A stretch of DNA of 64,000 bases. Origin: Lachnospiraceae bacterium (GTDB taxonomy: Bacteria > Bacillota > Clostridia > Lachnospirales > Lachnospiraceae). Below the pieces are notes generated by a model, which saw nothing but the letters and a program-made list of their open reading frames with translations, had not been told where the DNA came from and did not search any database. Below are positions 52,089 to 61,590 of the stretch, piece after piece. Numbering within the stretch: the stretch's first letter is position 1; each line of letters starts with the position of its first letter. The stretch is from assembly GCA_910575005.1 (NCBI GenBank), contig CAJTCL010000006.1, positions 62,001 through 126,000 of the forward strand, in the 5' to 3' direction. Position numbers and translations under genes: made by a program.

Positions 52089-52999
52089 GTATCAAACAGC
52101 AATGGGAAATAACACCGAGACAGATTGCCACAGTCTTTACAAAGATTTCCACATGCAGGCCCCTGATTCATATGATACCAAATACTGTTTCAGCAGCATT
52201 ATGCGCAGATGGGTTATCGGCATTGGGCGCGCGGCCTCTGATGGCTGTAGCAACACAGGAGATGGCAGAGATTAGCGCGCAGGCAGATGCCAGTGTCATC
52301 AATTTGGGGCAATTGGATCAACATAAAATAGAAGCTGCAAGACAAGTACTGATAAATATTTCAAAGAGTGGAAAACCTTTGGTACTCGACCCAGTGGGCT
52401 GTGGGGCATCTTTGTTCCGACTGCAGGCAGTACAGGAGTTTTTGGCGCTGCCCTGGAGAGGATTGGTAAAGGGAAACCGTTCTGAGATATACAGTATTCA
52501 GCAGAATCAGCTTACCAGGGAAGGCATTGACGCTGTACAAAAGCGACAAATGTCTGTGAACATTCCAAAGGGAAGCGTGTATCTGGTGACAGGAGAGCCA
52601 GATTGTATTTTGTGGAAAACTGGCAAAGCAAAACTTTATCATGGGACAGAAAATAGATATAATATTGTAGGCAGCGGCTGCCTTGCGGGGGCGGTTACTG
52701 GAGCTTGCAGCAGTATTGTATGTCAACAAGAATCAATCGATTTTTCGGCTGAACCTGAGATACGGATGAAAGATATACAGGAAGAAGAGCAGGTGAAAGC
52801 CTATGTTTTGTCGGCACTGGCGGCTTCTTTGGGGATGGCCTTTGCCTTAGAACAGGCTGCCCAGGCATCCGGCTATGGGAGGGCGAAGGTATCTCTATTA
52901 GATGGGCTGAGCCGACTGGCAGGGGAAGAATTTTACCAGTGGCTGAAACAGAGAAAAAATTTGTGGAATATGGAGATTTTTGATCCTATGGATTGTTAA
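52085..52999 (+). CDS. thiM: Hydroxyethylthiazole kinase
   Basis: A 304-residue ribokinase-like enzyme phosphorylating 4-methyl-5-hydroxyethylthiazole for salvage. Seen are PLIHMIPNTVSAALCADGLSALGARPLMA, INLGQLD, LVLDPVGCGAS, LVKGNRSEI and the active-site NIVGSGCLAGAVTGA. It is longer than many ThiM proteins because of extra residues in the later helices (SIVCQQESIDFSAEPEIRMKD). It overlaps thiW and precedes thiE by 21 nt. Confidence 0.95.
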   Translation: MSIKQQWEITPRQIATVFTKISTCRPLIHMIPNTVSAALCADGLSALGARPLMAVATQEMAEISAQADASVINLGQLDQHKIEAARQVLINISKSGKPLVLDPVGCGASLFRLQAVQEFLALPWRGLVKGNRSEIYSIQQNQLTREGIDAVQKRQMSVNIPKGSVYLVTGEPDCILWKTGKAKLYHGTENRYNIVGSGCLAGAVTGACSSIVCQQESIDFSAEPEIRMKDIQEEEQVKAYVLSALAASLGMAFALEQAAQASGYGRAKVSLLDGLSRLAGEEFYQWLKQRKNLWNMEIFDPMDC

Positions 53000-53020
53000 A
53001 TATAAAAGGAGGCCAGGAGG

Positions 53021-53626
53021 ATGGGTTGGTTATATTTGATCGCAGATTTCTCTTGTGGGGAAAATGTAATAGAGACAGTGCTTGCAGCAGGAGTTGATTA
53101 TATTCAGCTTAGGGAGAAAGATATTTCCTCAGCGGAATATTTGCGGCGGGCCAAGCGATTGCGGCAGATGACAGTGAACTGCAATACAAAATTAATAATC
53201 AATGACCGGCTGGATATTGCATTATTAAGTGGGGCAGATGGGGTACATTTGGGACAATCAGATATACCCGTGAAAGATGCCAGGACATATCTGGGAACAG
53301 GAAAAATAATTGGGGCGACAGCGAAAACAGTGGAACAGGCACGTCAGGCTATGGCGGATGGCGCCAATTATCTGGGCAGTGGCGCTTGGTTTCCAACAGA
53401 GACGAAGAAAGATGCTGTGCCAATCTCCGAGGAGGTTTATCGGGCGATTCTTACAGAAGCGCCTATTCCCAATGTTGCGGTGGGAGGAATTACGGCTGTA
53501 AATGGCAGAAAGCCACTGGAATGTGGGGCACATGGATTGGCCATTTCTGCGGGGATTTTGAAAGCAGAGGATCCGTATTTCGAGGTGAAAAAGATCCGCA
53601 GATTAATGGCGGAATTTGGCAGATAG
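53021..53626 (+). CDS. thiE: Thiamine-phosphate synthase
   Basis: A 201-residue TIM-barrel enzyme joining HMP pyrophosphate and thiazole phosphate into thiamine phosphate. Diagnostic stretches are VDYIQLREKDIS, LIINDRLDIAL, GVHLGQSD and NVAVGGITAVNGRKPLECGAHGLAI. AGGAGGCCAGGAGG precedes ATG 53021. It is the coupling step between the salvage enzymes and ThiC/ThiD in this operon. Confidence 0.96.
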   Translation: MGWLYLIADFSCGENVIETVLAAGVDYIQLREKDISSAEYLRRAKRLRQMTVNCNTKLIINDRLDIALLSGADGVHLGQSDIPVKDARTYLGTGKIIGATAKTVEQARQAMADGANYLGSGAWFPTETKKDAVPISEEVYRAILTEAPIPNVAVGGITAVNGRKPLECGAHGLAISAGILKAEDPYFEVKKIRRLMAEFGR

Positions 53627-53656
53627 TAAGAGAATGACGGAAATAGGAGGTAGAAC

Positions 53657-54445
53657 GTGAAAACAGTGCTTACAATAGCCGGCAGCGATTGCAGCGGCGG
53701 TGCGGGTATACAGGCAGATTTAAAGACAATTACAGCATTTGGGTTGTATGGTGAGAGTGTGATCACAGCTCTGACTGCACAGAACACGATGGGGGTAACG
53801 GATATTTTGCCGATACCCCCTGATTTTTTGAAAAAACAGTTGCAATCTGTGTTTACAGATATTGTTCCAGATGCAGTGAAGTTAGGAATGATAACTGGTG
53901 TAGAGCAAATGGAGGTGATTAGAGATTGTCTAGTCAAATATCAGGCAAAACATATCGTGATGGATACTGTGATGGTGTCCACCAGCGGCAAGAATCTCAT
54001 GCAGCCGGAAGCAGTTGATTTTTATAGACAAGAATTGCTCCCGCTCGCACAATTATATACTCCAAATCTGCCAGAAGCAGAGATGTTGTTAAAAAGAACC
54101 ATTAAAACAAAGGAAGAAAGGGTTGCGGCAGTGAGGGAGTTTGCGTTACAATATAAAGGTATGGTTTATTTAAAAGGCGGACATGATGAACTTTGTGCAG
54201 ATGATCTGCTTTATGATGGACGCAAGCTTACCTGGTTTTTGGCGCCCCACCTTGCAAGCAACAATACACATGGGACAGGATGTACGTTATCATCCGCCAT
54301 TGCCTGTGGATTGGCGATGGAGCTTGGGGGTGAGGAAAGTGCTAGGAAAGCGAAGGAATATCTTACAGGGGCTATTGCAGATGGCCTGGATTTGGGCAGA
54401 GGAAATGGACCATTAAATCACATGTATCGAATGAAGAACTTGTAA
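53657..54445 (+). CDS. thiD: HMP / HMP-phosphate kinase
   Basis: A 262-residue ribokinase-fold kinase making HMP pyrophosphate. Family segments are LTIAGSDCSGGAGIQADLKTITAFGLYG, YTPNLPEAEMLL, YLKGGHDE and NNTHGTGCTLSSAIACGLA. The start is a GTG at 53657, 8 nt after TAGGAGGT. It is the last thi gene. No thiG, thiH, thiS or thiF is in the window, so this operon makes the pyrimidine de novo but depends on salvage for the thiazole. Confidence 0.96.
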   Translation: MKTVLTIAGSDCSGGAGIQADLKTITAFGLYGESVITALTAQNTMGVTDILPIPPDFLKKQLQSVFTDIVPDAVKLGMITGVEQMEVIRDCLVKYQAKHIVMDTVMVSTSGKNLMQPEAVDFYRQELLPLAQLYTPNLPEAEMLLKRTIKTKEERVAAVREFALQYKGMVYLKGGHDELCADDLLYDGRKLTWFLAPHLASNNTHGTGCTLSSAIACGLAMELGGEESARKAKEYLTGAIADGLDLGRGNGPLNHMYRMKNL

Positions 54446-54459
54446 AGGGGGCCTTGCTG

Positions 54460-55401
54460 ATGAGAAAAAAAATTGTGATACTGGCATTAGGGCTTTGTCT
54501 TTTGGCTGCCGCCTGCGCTGGGAAAGGGCAAAAGAAGGATGAAACTGACAAAAATATTGAGGAGGCGGCAGGAGAGAAAGAGGAACAGAAAAAGGATAAC
54601 AAGACCAAAAAGCAAGAAGAAACACAGAAAGAGGAAGAGGTCTCTAAAGATAAAAAGAAAGATAAGAAAGATCAGGCATCCTCTGAGGAGGAGATGGAGG
54701 AACAGGGAAAGGAACTCACAAAAGTACCAGAAGTTACTTTTACAGATTACTCCCAGGATATTCAGGATCCAGACACTGGTGCATTGCTGTTGGCGGTTAC
54801 AGAAAATTGTCCCGTGATATCTATACCAGAAAATGAAGCTGTTGCGGAGAGGATGAATATGGTTTTTCAAGAGCTTCATGAGAATAATCAAGCAATTATT
54901 CAGGAAGATATCGTGGATGCTAAAGATGCTTATCAAGCATTGTCTGAGGAAGAATTGGCTTCTTGGAGCGGTTATGGGTATGGACTAAGCTATAAGGTAA
55001 TGTATGCCTCTACACGAATTTTAAGTATTGAGGCAGAGAGCTACGAGTGGCAGGGGTCTGCCAGCCCAAATACTTGGTCCTCCTCCTATTGTTTTGATGT
55101 CACAAATGGAACGCTTTTGTATCTGGCAGATATTTTTACTGATAAAGCAGAGGCAGGGAAAATTGTTGAAAAGCATATTTTAGACACCATTACCAAAGAA
55201 CCTTACAAAGATGCCTTGATGGAGGATTATGAGAGTTATGTCTCCGATATCTTGACCGAAGATGTCTTTTATTTGAATGAAAAGGGCTTGGTGGTGATTT
55301 GTAATCCTAATATGGTGACAATTGGGGCAGCAGGAGTAATCGAAATTGAGATACCTTATAAGGAATTAAAGGATGTCATGAATGAGCGCTATGTCCTTTA
55401 A
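54460..55401 (+). CDS. RsiV-like lipoprotein (DUF4163/DUF3298)
   Basis: A 313-residue lipoprotein. The signal peptide ends LLAAAC, and a ~70-residue Lys/Glu/Gln-rich linker follows. The C-terminal domain shows YASTRILSIEAESYEWQGSASPNTWSSSYCFDVTNGTLLYLADIF and IPYKELKDVM, the DUF4163/DUF3298 arrangement of RsiV-type proteins. RsiV senses lysozyme and controls SigV, but no sigma factor gene is adjacent and the protein lacks a cytoplasmic anti-sigma part. Its role is thus open. AAGGGGG precedes ATG 54460. Confidence 0.82.
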   Translation: MRKKIVILALGLCLLAAACAGKGQKKDETDKNIEEAAGEKEEQKKDNKTKKQEETQKEEEVSKDKKKDKKDQASSEEEMEEQGKELTKVPEVTFTDYSQDIQDPDTGALLLAVTENCPVISIPENEAVAERMNMVFQELHENNQAIIQEDIVDAKDAYQALSEEELASWSGYGYGLSYKVMYASTRILSIEAESYEWQGSASPNTWSSSYCFDVTNGTLLYLADIFTDKAEAGKIVEKHILDTITKEPYKDALMEDYESYVSDILTEDVFYLNEKGLVVICNPNMVTIGAAGVIEIEIPYKELKDVMNERYVL

Positions 55402-55412
55402 GGAGGAGAGCT

Positions 55413-55889
55413 ATGGAAAAATCACCAATGACCACGTTGTGTTATATTGAAAAAGATGGAAAATATCTTATGATGCACAGAGTGAAAAAGCAGAAGGATG
55501 TCAATAAAGACAAATGGATTGGAATTGGCGGGCATTTTGAGATGGGGGAAAGCCCAGAGGAATGCCTGCTTCGGGAAGTAAAAGAGGAGACAGGTTTGTT
55601 GCTGACTAGTTTTTATTTTCGAGGCATCATAACATTTCATACAACTGGGTGGCCTCCAGAATACATATGTCTTTATACAGCAGACCAATTTCAGGGAACA
55701 TTGTCAGAGTGTGACGAGGGAACCTTGGAGTGGGTAGAAAAAGAATGCTTGCTTTCTCTGAATCTTTGGGAAGGAGATAAGATTTTTTTAAAGCTTTTGA
55801 TGGAGGGGGCTCCGTTTTTTTCTTTAAAGCTGAGCTACGAGAAGGATAAATTAACGGAGGCCATTCTAAATGGTGCTGCCATAGAGTGA
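55413..55889 (+). CDS. Nudix hydrolase
   Basis: A 158-residue MutT-like hydrolase. The complete Nudix box is GHFEMGESPEECLLREVKEE plus TGL (about residues 40-62), supplying the metal-binding glutamates. The overall pattern (MTTLCYIEKDGKYLMMHR, DKWIGIGG) is like 8-oxo-dGTP diphosphatase-type proteins. Substrate specificity is unproven. TAAGGAGGAG precedes ATG 55413. Confidence 0.9.
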   Translation: MEKSPMTTLCYIEKDGKYLMMHRVKKQKDVNKDKWIGIGGHFEMGESPEECLLREVKEETGLLLTSFYFRGIITFHTTGWPPEYICLYTADQFQGTLSECDEGTLEWVEKECLLSLNLWEGDKIFLKLLMEGAPFFSLKLSYEKDKLTEAILNGAAIE

Positions 55890-55903
55890 AAGGAGGGAAT
55901 ACT

Positions 55904-58900
55904 GTGAAAAAGAAGAAACGATGCCGAAAATGGATATCACTGGCTTTGGTATTCAGTCTAGGTCTGGGAATGACAGCCAATGCTCAAAAAAGTGGGGATA
56001 ATACGGTAAAACAAAAACAGGTGGAACAGACAGAGGAGCAGTCAGGTCAAAAAAGAGAACAGATTAAAAAGCAAACAGATTCGTTGAAAGATGATAAGAA
56101 GAAAGAGCAGACAGAAGACCTAAAAGATCAAGTAAAGGCCGAGGAGCTGGAAGAGACACAAGCAGAGCAAGCAAACGAGCCATCTTTGCAGATTAAGAAA
56201 AAGAAGAAAGAAAAGGCGAAAGAAGCAAACACCGGAGAACTGCAGTGGACAGAGGAAGAGCAGGTTGGAAATGTTGGTGTGGAAGCGGAACCAGTGCCAG
56301 ATTTAAAAAATGATCAGTATGCAGATGAAGACGAGGTGCGTGTCTTCATTGTTTTAAATGGGGATTCTGTACTGGAAAAAGGATATTCGGTCAAGGGATT
56401 GAGCGAAAATGATAGTGCACAAACTCTCTCAAAAGAGATTGAGACTGGACAGGGGGCAGTGGTAGAACAGATTCAGCGTGCGTTGGGGAATCATGCTATG
56501 AATGTGCGGTATCAGTTCAGCTTGCTCACGAATGCGGTCTCTGCAACTGTACAATATGATGATTTGGAAAAGATTCAGAAGGTGGCCGGCGTCAAGAATG
56601 TGTACGTAGTACCAGAATATCAGCTTCAAGATACTGCTGCACCCAATACAATTACGGCCGGCGAGATGGTGGGCAGCTATCAGGCCTGGGATAGTGGTTA
56701 TACAGGAGCAGGTCAGAGAATTGCCATTGTGGACACTGGGATTGATGTCAATCATCCTTCCTTTGATCCAGGTGCTTTATCTTATGGAAAAAGAGTGACA
56801 GCAGAGAAAATGGGGCGACTGACATCAACGGAGGAAGTGTTGGGAACAGCGGACATTGCCAAAGTGTTAAGCCAGCTCAAGGTTAGTCAAAATGGGAATA
56901 CAGTAAGCCCAGAAGCGTTACATGTCAATGATAAAATTGCTTTTGCCTTTAATTATGCAGGAGAAAATCTGGATATTTCGCATGAAAGCAATGATCATGG
57001 AACCCATGTGGCTGGTATTGCGGCTGCAAATCAATATATCCCACAGACAAATGGTGTCTATCAGGAGCAGCCAGAAGGTGTGTCAGGAATTGCCAAGGAT
57101 GCGCAGCTTTTGGTGATGAAAGTGTTTGGAAAAGATCAGATAGCATATACAGATGATTATATGGCAGCGGTTGAAGATGCTCTTCTACTGGAGGCAGATG
57201 TAGTAAATTTAAGCTTGGGAACACCAAATCCTGGAGAAAGTAAGGCTTTTGCAGGGGAGGAGTATGTAAATGAGATTTTTGATAGGCTTTTGGCAAGCGA
57301 TATGGTGGTAAGTATTTCTGCCGGCAACAATGGAAGCTGGTCAGATTCCAGCAGTCTTAGCCATAATCGGGCCGAAGATGTCAATATGAATATGCTGGGA
57401 GCACCAGGCTCCTATACCAATGCACTGACTGTGGCCAGTGCAATCAATGCGGGTTATACTGGATGTGGATTTCAGATTGGAAAACGTACATATTTTTATG
57501 GAGAGGCAGAAGCGCAAGCCAATATTCCTTCTATAACGACACTGGACACCAGCGGCAACGGCACAGATTATGAATATGTCTTTTTTGAATCTTTTGGAAA
57601 AGCTGCAGACTATCAGGGGTGGGATGTGAGAGGGAAAATTGTATTTGTCAAAAAAGGCGAAATCTCTTACATAGAAAAACATCAAAATGCCCAGAATGCT
57701 GGAGCAGCGGCATTATTTATCGTCAATGATGATTTTGGTTTTCCAAAACTGAATCTCGCCGGTTCTAAGGCTACCATTCCCTGTGGGATTGTTGGCTGGG
57801 AGGATAGCTGGAAGCTTTTGTCCAAAGAAGGGCAAAAAATTATCCGTATTCTATCAAAACCAATTTCAGATCATAAGACTGCAGAAGGATATAAGATGAG
57901 TGAATTTTCTGCTTGGGGTGTGCCAGGTGATTTGGCATTAAAACCAGAGATCACTGCACCAGGAGAAAATATCTATGCACCACAGGCAAATGGCGGCTAC
58001 GGATGTATGAGCGGAACCTCTATGGCGGCGCCCAGTATTGCTGGAATGAGTGCGGTTGTCTCAGAATATATACAGCGCAATGGTCTTGAACAAAAAACAG
58101 GTCTCAGCAGCAGAGTTTTGATACAATCTTTATTGATGAGTACAGCGATACCTTTAAAAGAGAAAGATAAGGAGGAATATTCTCCCCGCAAACAGGGGAG
58201 CGGTCTTGCCAATGTAAAGGCTGCCACCAGTACGCCGTCCTACCTTCTGGTCGGAGAAAAGCAGGGAAATGATGGTAAAGTAAAGGCAGAACTTGGAGAT
58301 GACCCCAATAAGAGTGGGGAATATACATTTTCTTTCCAGGTTTGCAATATCTCTGGTAAAAATCAGTATTATACTTTGGACAGTTCGATTCTCACAGAGC
58401 AAGTGCTGGATAATAAATGGATTCAAGGCAGTTCTTACAAATTACAGCCACAGGTGACATTTTCCTCTGAAAATGAGGTTTTAATGTATGATCTCAATGG
58501 AGATCAGCGGGTAGATCAGCAGGATGCATTACAACTTTTGCGCCATATCAATGAATCTGTGAAATTGGAACGAGTGGAGGGTAATCCTCAGAAATTTGAT
58601 TTTAATGGAGATGGTGCGCTTAATACAGCAGATGTCAATTGGTTTATGCAGGAGCTTGTAAAACAGCAGCCCACATTGAATTTTCAGGAAAAGACATTGG
58701 AGGTCAAAGAGCAGGCGCAAGTTTCTGTAAAAGTAGTATTGTCCAAGGCAGACAGAGAGTATTTAGATACTTATTTTAAACATGGCATGTATATTGATGG
58801 GTTTGTGTATTTAAGAGGTGCAGTTGATCTGTCAATTCCGATGCTGGCATTTTATGGAAACTGGACAGAATCTTCTATGTTTGAGCCATTTGATTATTTG

Positions 58901-60736
58901 CAATTTAGTAATCATGGTGATGATACATCAGCGATGTCCTATTCCGCTGTGGAGAGAACCAATTATCTAAGTTATTACGAAGCAGAGGCAGATAGTACAT
59001 ACTGCTATGCTTCCAATCTCTATCTTAAAGGCGGAGATCAGAAGTATCTGCCAGAGCGCAATGCATTTTCAAATGAATCTGGCGACAGTATTGAAAGTGT
59101 AGTATATACTTTAATCCGAAATGCGGCGATTGTGGAAACTTCGATTGTCAATGAAGAAACAGGGGAAGTTTATTATCAGGAACAGCAGGAGAACCTAGAA
59201 GGCGCATATTACGATTCTCAGGAGGGTAGATGGTGTAATACGGAATATATTTCTGCTCTGGACTGGAGAGGAACAGATGCAAAGGGGAAACCATTGCCTG
59301 AAGGAACTACTGTGCGTGTTACAATAACAGCTTTGCCAGAATATTATAAGGATAAGCCAGATCAGGCGGCAGACGGGGCAAGATTTAGTATTCCGATTAC
59401 AATAGACAATACCAAACCTAAGTTGATGGATATGCAGGACACAGCAGATGGAAAGATTCGCCTTGCTGTTGAGGATAACCGTTATACAGCAGCAGTAAAA
59501 GTCTACGCCAAAGATCAGGAAACTTTGTTAAAGACTTATGGAGTAAATCAGGAACAGCCTGGGGGAACAGTAGAACTTGATATCAAAGATCCGAAAAAAG
59601 TATTCTATTTGACATTAGTGGATTATGCTGGAAATACAACTTCCTATCGTGTCAACAGAAGTCAGAGTCCAGATACACCTTATGCAGATGGTGTTACTCT
59701 TGATCAGTCAACTATGAGACTGATTAAGGGAAATACAGGTCGCCTAAAGGCCACAGTAACGCCAGAAGGAGTTTTGGATGATACTGTAACCTGGAGCAGT
59801 GAAGATCCGACAATTGCTACCGTGAATAAAAAGGGTGTGGTGACAGGCATTATGCCTGGAACAACTAGAATCACAGCTACGGCCAACGCTGTAAATTCTA
59901 CGGGTGGATTGGAAACGGCAGTCTGTGAGGTAACAGTGGAAGAGATCTCCGTATTGCTAAATGGTTTGATCTGGTCTGGCAGTGGAGAAGTATATTTTTA
60001 TAATATTGATACAGCACGTTTGCCAGAATATAAGATATTATCAGGAAACCAGAAGACATATTATCAGGCAGCTGCTATGGTAAAAGAAAAGGTCTTTGCG
60101 ACAGTTGATCAAACGCAAGGAAATGTCCCACAATCAGAATTGTTTTTGATCGATCCAGCGGATAATTACAAAGCAGTTTCGCAAGGGAAAATGGATTGGT
60201 GTCCGGCAGATCTCGCATATAGTCCTAACACAAATATGGTATTTGGCGTGGAAGGAACTTATCTGCAATGGTTTGCAGCGGATGATCCGCAGGGAGAACA
60301 GGGAGCTGTGGATGTAGGCGGCCATACAGTTGGGGAAAACTTGGTTGGTATCGCTTATGCAGGATTTACCGATGAACAAAAATATGGGTCTGCGGAATGG
60401 TTTTATGCAGTCTCCCAGACGGGCGAGCTATTTCAGATTGGTTATAGAATAGAAGAAGATATCTTTGTCTATCGCGATCTGGGCAGCACAGGAATTGTTA
60501 CTGGGGATGAGAATAAATTTAATTCTCTTTATTATGATCAGGCAAGCGGATATATTTTCTGGAGTGTATATGATGGCGGTGACGCAGCAAAATTGTATGC
60601 GCTGGAAGTAGAAAATGACGGGGCAGGAAACAGCACTTATATCAGAACAAATCTTTTGGGAGCTTTCCCAGAAAATACTTGGCCGGCAATGCTGCTTGGT
60701 ACAGTGCCTAGCGGCAAAGATACTGAAAATGAGTAA
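55904..60736 (+). CDS. Giant extracellular subtilase carrying an internal dockerin
   Basis: A 1610-residue secreted S8 protease. Signal peptide; Lys/Glu/Gln-rich region to ~120; I9-like propeptide ~144-242. The catalytic triad is Asp277 (IVDTGIDVNHPSFD), His365 (HGTHVAG) and Ser706 (GTSMAAP). A PA insert lies near 544-612. Two calcium-binding dockerin repeats follow, DLNGDQRVDQQDALQLL (from 863) and DFNGDGALNTADVNWF (from 899). Then come lactocepin-like beta domains, a Big_2 domain (~1266-1350) and a propeller-like C-terminus. It has no cell-wall anchor. A cohesin-like membrane protein is encoded 17 nt downstream, so the dockerin may tether the protease there. GTG 55904 follows AGGAGGG; GTG 55886 is an alternative. 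Confidence 0.9.
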   Translation: MKKKKRCRKWISLALVFSLGLGMTANAQKSGDNTVKQKQVEQTEEQSGQKREQIKKQTDSLKDDKKKEQTEDLKDQVKAEELEETQAEQANEPSLQIKKKKKEKAKEANTGELQWTEEEQVGNVGVEAEPVPDLKNDQYADEDEVRVFIVLNGDSVLEKGYSVKGLSENDSAQTLSKEIETGQGAVVEQIQRALGNHAMNVRYQFSLLTNAVSATVQYDDLEKIQKVAGVKNVYVVPEYQLQDTAAPNTITAGEMVGSYQAWDSGYTGAGQRIAIVDTGIDVNHPSFDPGALSYGKRVTAEKMGRLTSTEEVLGTADIAKVLSQLKVSQNGNTVSPEALHVNDKIAFAFNYAGENLDISHESNDHGTHVAGIAAANQYIPQTNGVYQEQPEGVSGIAKDAQLLVMKVFGKDQIAYTDDYMAAVEDALLLEADVVNLSLGTPNPGESKAFAGEEYVNEIFDRLLASDMVVSISAGNNGSWSDSSSLSHNRAEDVNMNMLGAPGSYTNALTVASAINAGYTGCGFQIGKRTYFYGEAEAQANIPSITTLDTSGNGTDYEYVFFESFGKAADYQGWDVRGKIVFVKKGEISYIEKHQNAQNAGAAALFIVNDDFGFPKLNLAGSKATIPCGIVGWEDSWKLLSKEGQKIIRILSKPISDHKTAEGYKMSEFSAWGVPGDLALKPEITAPGENIYAPQANGGYGCMSGTSMAAPSIAGMSAVVSEYIQRNGLEQKTGLSSRVLIQSLLMSTAIPLKEKDKEEYSPRKQGSGLANVKAATSTPSYLLVGEKQGNDGKVKAELGDDPNKSGEYTFSFQVCNISGKNQYYTLDSSILTEQVLDNKWIQGSSYKLQPQVTFSSENEVLMYDLNGDQRVDQQDALQLLRHINESVKLERVEGNPQKFDFNGDGALNTADVNWFMQELVKQQPTLNFQEKTLEVKEQAQVSVKVVLSKADREYLDTYFKHGMYIDGFVYLRGAVDLSIPMLAFYGNWTESSMFEPFDYLQFSNHGDDTSAMSYSAVERTNYLSYYEAEADSTYCYASNLYLKGGDQKYLPERNAFSNESGDSIESVVYTLIRNAAIVETSIVNEETGEVYYQEQQENLEGAYYDSQEGRWCNTEYISALDWRGTDAKGKPLPEGTTVRVTITALPEYYKDKPDQAADGARFSIPITIDNTKPKLMDMQDTADGKIRLAVEDNRYTAAVKVYAKDQETLLKTYGVNQEQPGGTVELDIKDPKKVFYLTLVDYAGNTTSYRVNRSQSPDTPYADGVTLDQSTMRLIKGNTGRLKATVTPEGVLDDTVTWSSEDPTIATVNKKGVVTGIMPGTTRITATANAVNSTGGLETAVCEVTVEEISVLLNGLIWSGSGEVYFYNIDTARLPEYKILSGNQKTYYQAAAMVKEKVFATVDQTQGNVPQSELFLIDPADNYKAVSQGKMDWCPADLAYSPNTNMVFGVEGTYLQWFAADDPQGEQGAVDVGGHTVGENLVGIAYAGFTDEQKYGSAEWFYAVSQTGELFQIGYRIEEDIFVYRDLGSTGIVTGDENKFNSLYYDQASGYIFWSVYDGGDAAKLYALEVENDGAGNSTYIRTNLLGAFPENTWPAMLLGTVPSGKDTENE

Positions 60737-60753
60737 AAGAAGGAGGCTGGAAC

Positions 60754-61410
60754 ATGCAGAGAAATAAAATCAATTGTCAAAAGTGTTACCATAGTTTTGT
60801 TGTTCTGTCATTCGTGTTGCTGGCTGCAATTCTCTTACAGAGCTGGGGAATTTCAGTAAAAGCTGCCGATCCTGGTAATCCAGAACAGCCTATCACTACT
60901 AAGATTAGTGGACAGGGAAGAAATGTTACATTGACGATAAATCTTGAATCATATAGCCAAGCGACCAGCGGCAGGTTAAAAATACGTTACCCCAAGGATT
61001 TGTTAGTATTGTCATCTACACAGAGTGGGAATCTTTGGAAGGTAGAGGATCTCAATACTGGAATGGAGGAGTCAACGCAGAAAGTAATTGCCTATGCCTG
61101 GGCAGACACCGAAGCAAAAACGAATGCGGGAACAATTTTGACCTTGAACTTGGAGGCTCAAAATACGGCAAGTGGAAGAGAAATTACAGTGGAGACAGAG
61201 ATTGTAGAACTGTATTCCCAGCAAGAAAGAATTGTGCCGAAGAATGATAAAATCATCGATCGGCTGCGAACAGATTTTACTGTCACATCATCACAGGCAG
61301 GAGGTGCTGTCCGCACTGGAGATGATACCAATGTGGCATTATATGTCTTGTTAGGATTAGGTTCTATTCTGGTAATGGTGGGATTGGTTCGCAGTAAAGT
61401 AGAACACTAA
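60754..61410 (+). CDS. Membrane-anchored cohesin-like protein
   Basis: A 218-residue surface protein. A signal/membrane segment (~14-37) is followed by a single beta-rich domain (~45-155) with cohesin-type blocks: VTLTINLESYSQATSGRLKIRYP, then LLVLSSTQSGNLW, IAYAWADT, NAGTILTLNLEAQ and ITVETEIVELY. A C-terminal membrane helix (VALYVLLGLGSILVMVGLV) with a basic end is preceded by AVRTGDDTN, which may be a degenerate sortase signal. AAGGAGG precedes ATG 60754. The gene follows the dockerin-bearing protease in the same operon, so it is the natural candidate receptor. The cohesin call is by eye and needs a profile search. Confidence 0.65.
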   Translation: MQRNKINCQKCYHSFVVLSFVLLAAILLQSWGISVKAADPGNPEQPITTKISGQGRNVTLTINLESYSQATSGRLKIRYPKDLLVLSSTQSGNLWKVEDLNTGMEESTQKVIAYAWADTEAKTNAGTILTLNLEAQNTASGREITVETEIVELYSQQERIVPKNDKIIDRLRTDFTVTSSQAGGAVRTGDDTNVALYVLLGLGSILVMVGLVRSKVEH

Positions 61411-61428
61411 TAGAGAAAAATTAAGACA

Positions 61429-61521
61429 ACTATTCACAATTCCAAGCTAAAGACATGCGAACAGAGCTGTCATATGTCTCTAAGAGGCTTTCGTCTATGG
61501 ATTAGGGATTGTCATCCTCAT
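61429..61521 (+). repeat. Dispersed ~100-nt element, copy 2
   Basis: It aligns with the reverse complement of 19162-19266 over nearly its whole length. AGACAT/ATGTCT can pair within it. It lies right after the cohesin-like gene and directly before the strong terminator at 61521-61578. It could be a 3' UTR element or an independent small RNA. Confidence 0.6.
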
Positions 61522-61578
61522 GGAAAAGAAAATCAGACCTTTTCATCTTTTTTGAAAAGGTCTGATTTTCTTTTTCCA
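61521..61578. terminator. Strong bidirectional terminator
   Basis: GAAAATCAGACCTTTTC (61528-61544) pairs perfectly with 61554-61570. The stem extends with GGAAAA/TTTTCC to about 24 bp with one bulge, and T and A runs lie on both sides. It separates the protease/cohesin operon from the convergent glycosylase gene. Confidence 0.92.
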
Positions 61579-61590
61579 TAGATTCTATAA

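Noticed and set aside
60700-60736. A sortase anchor at the end of the giant protease
   Set aside because: The C-terminus (GKDTENE) has no LPXTG-like motif, no hydrophobic helix and no basic tail.
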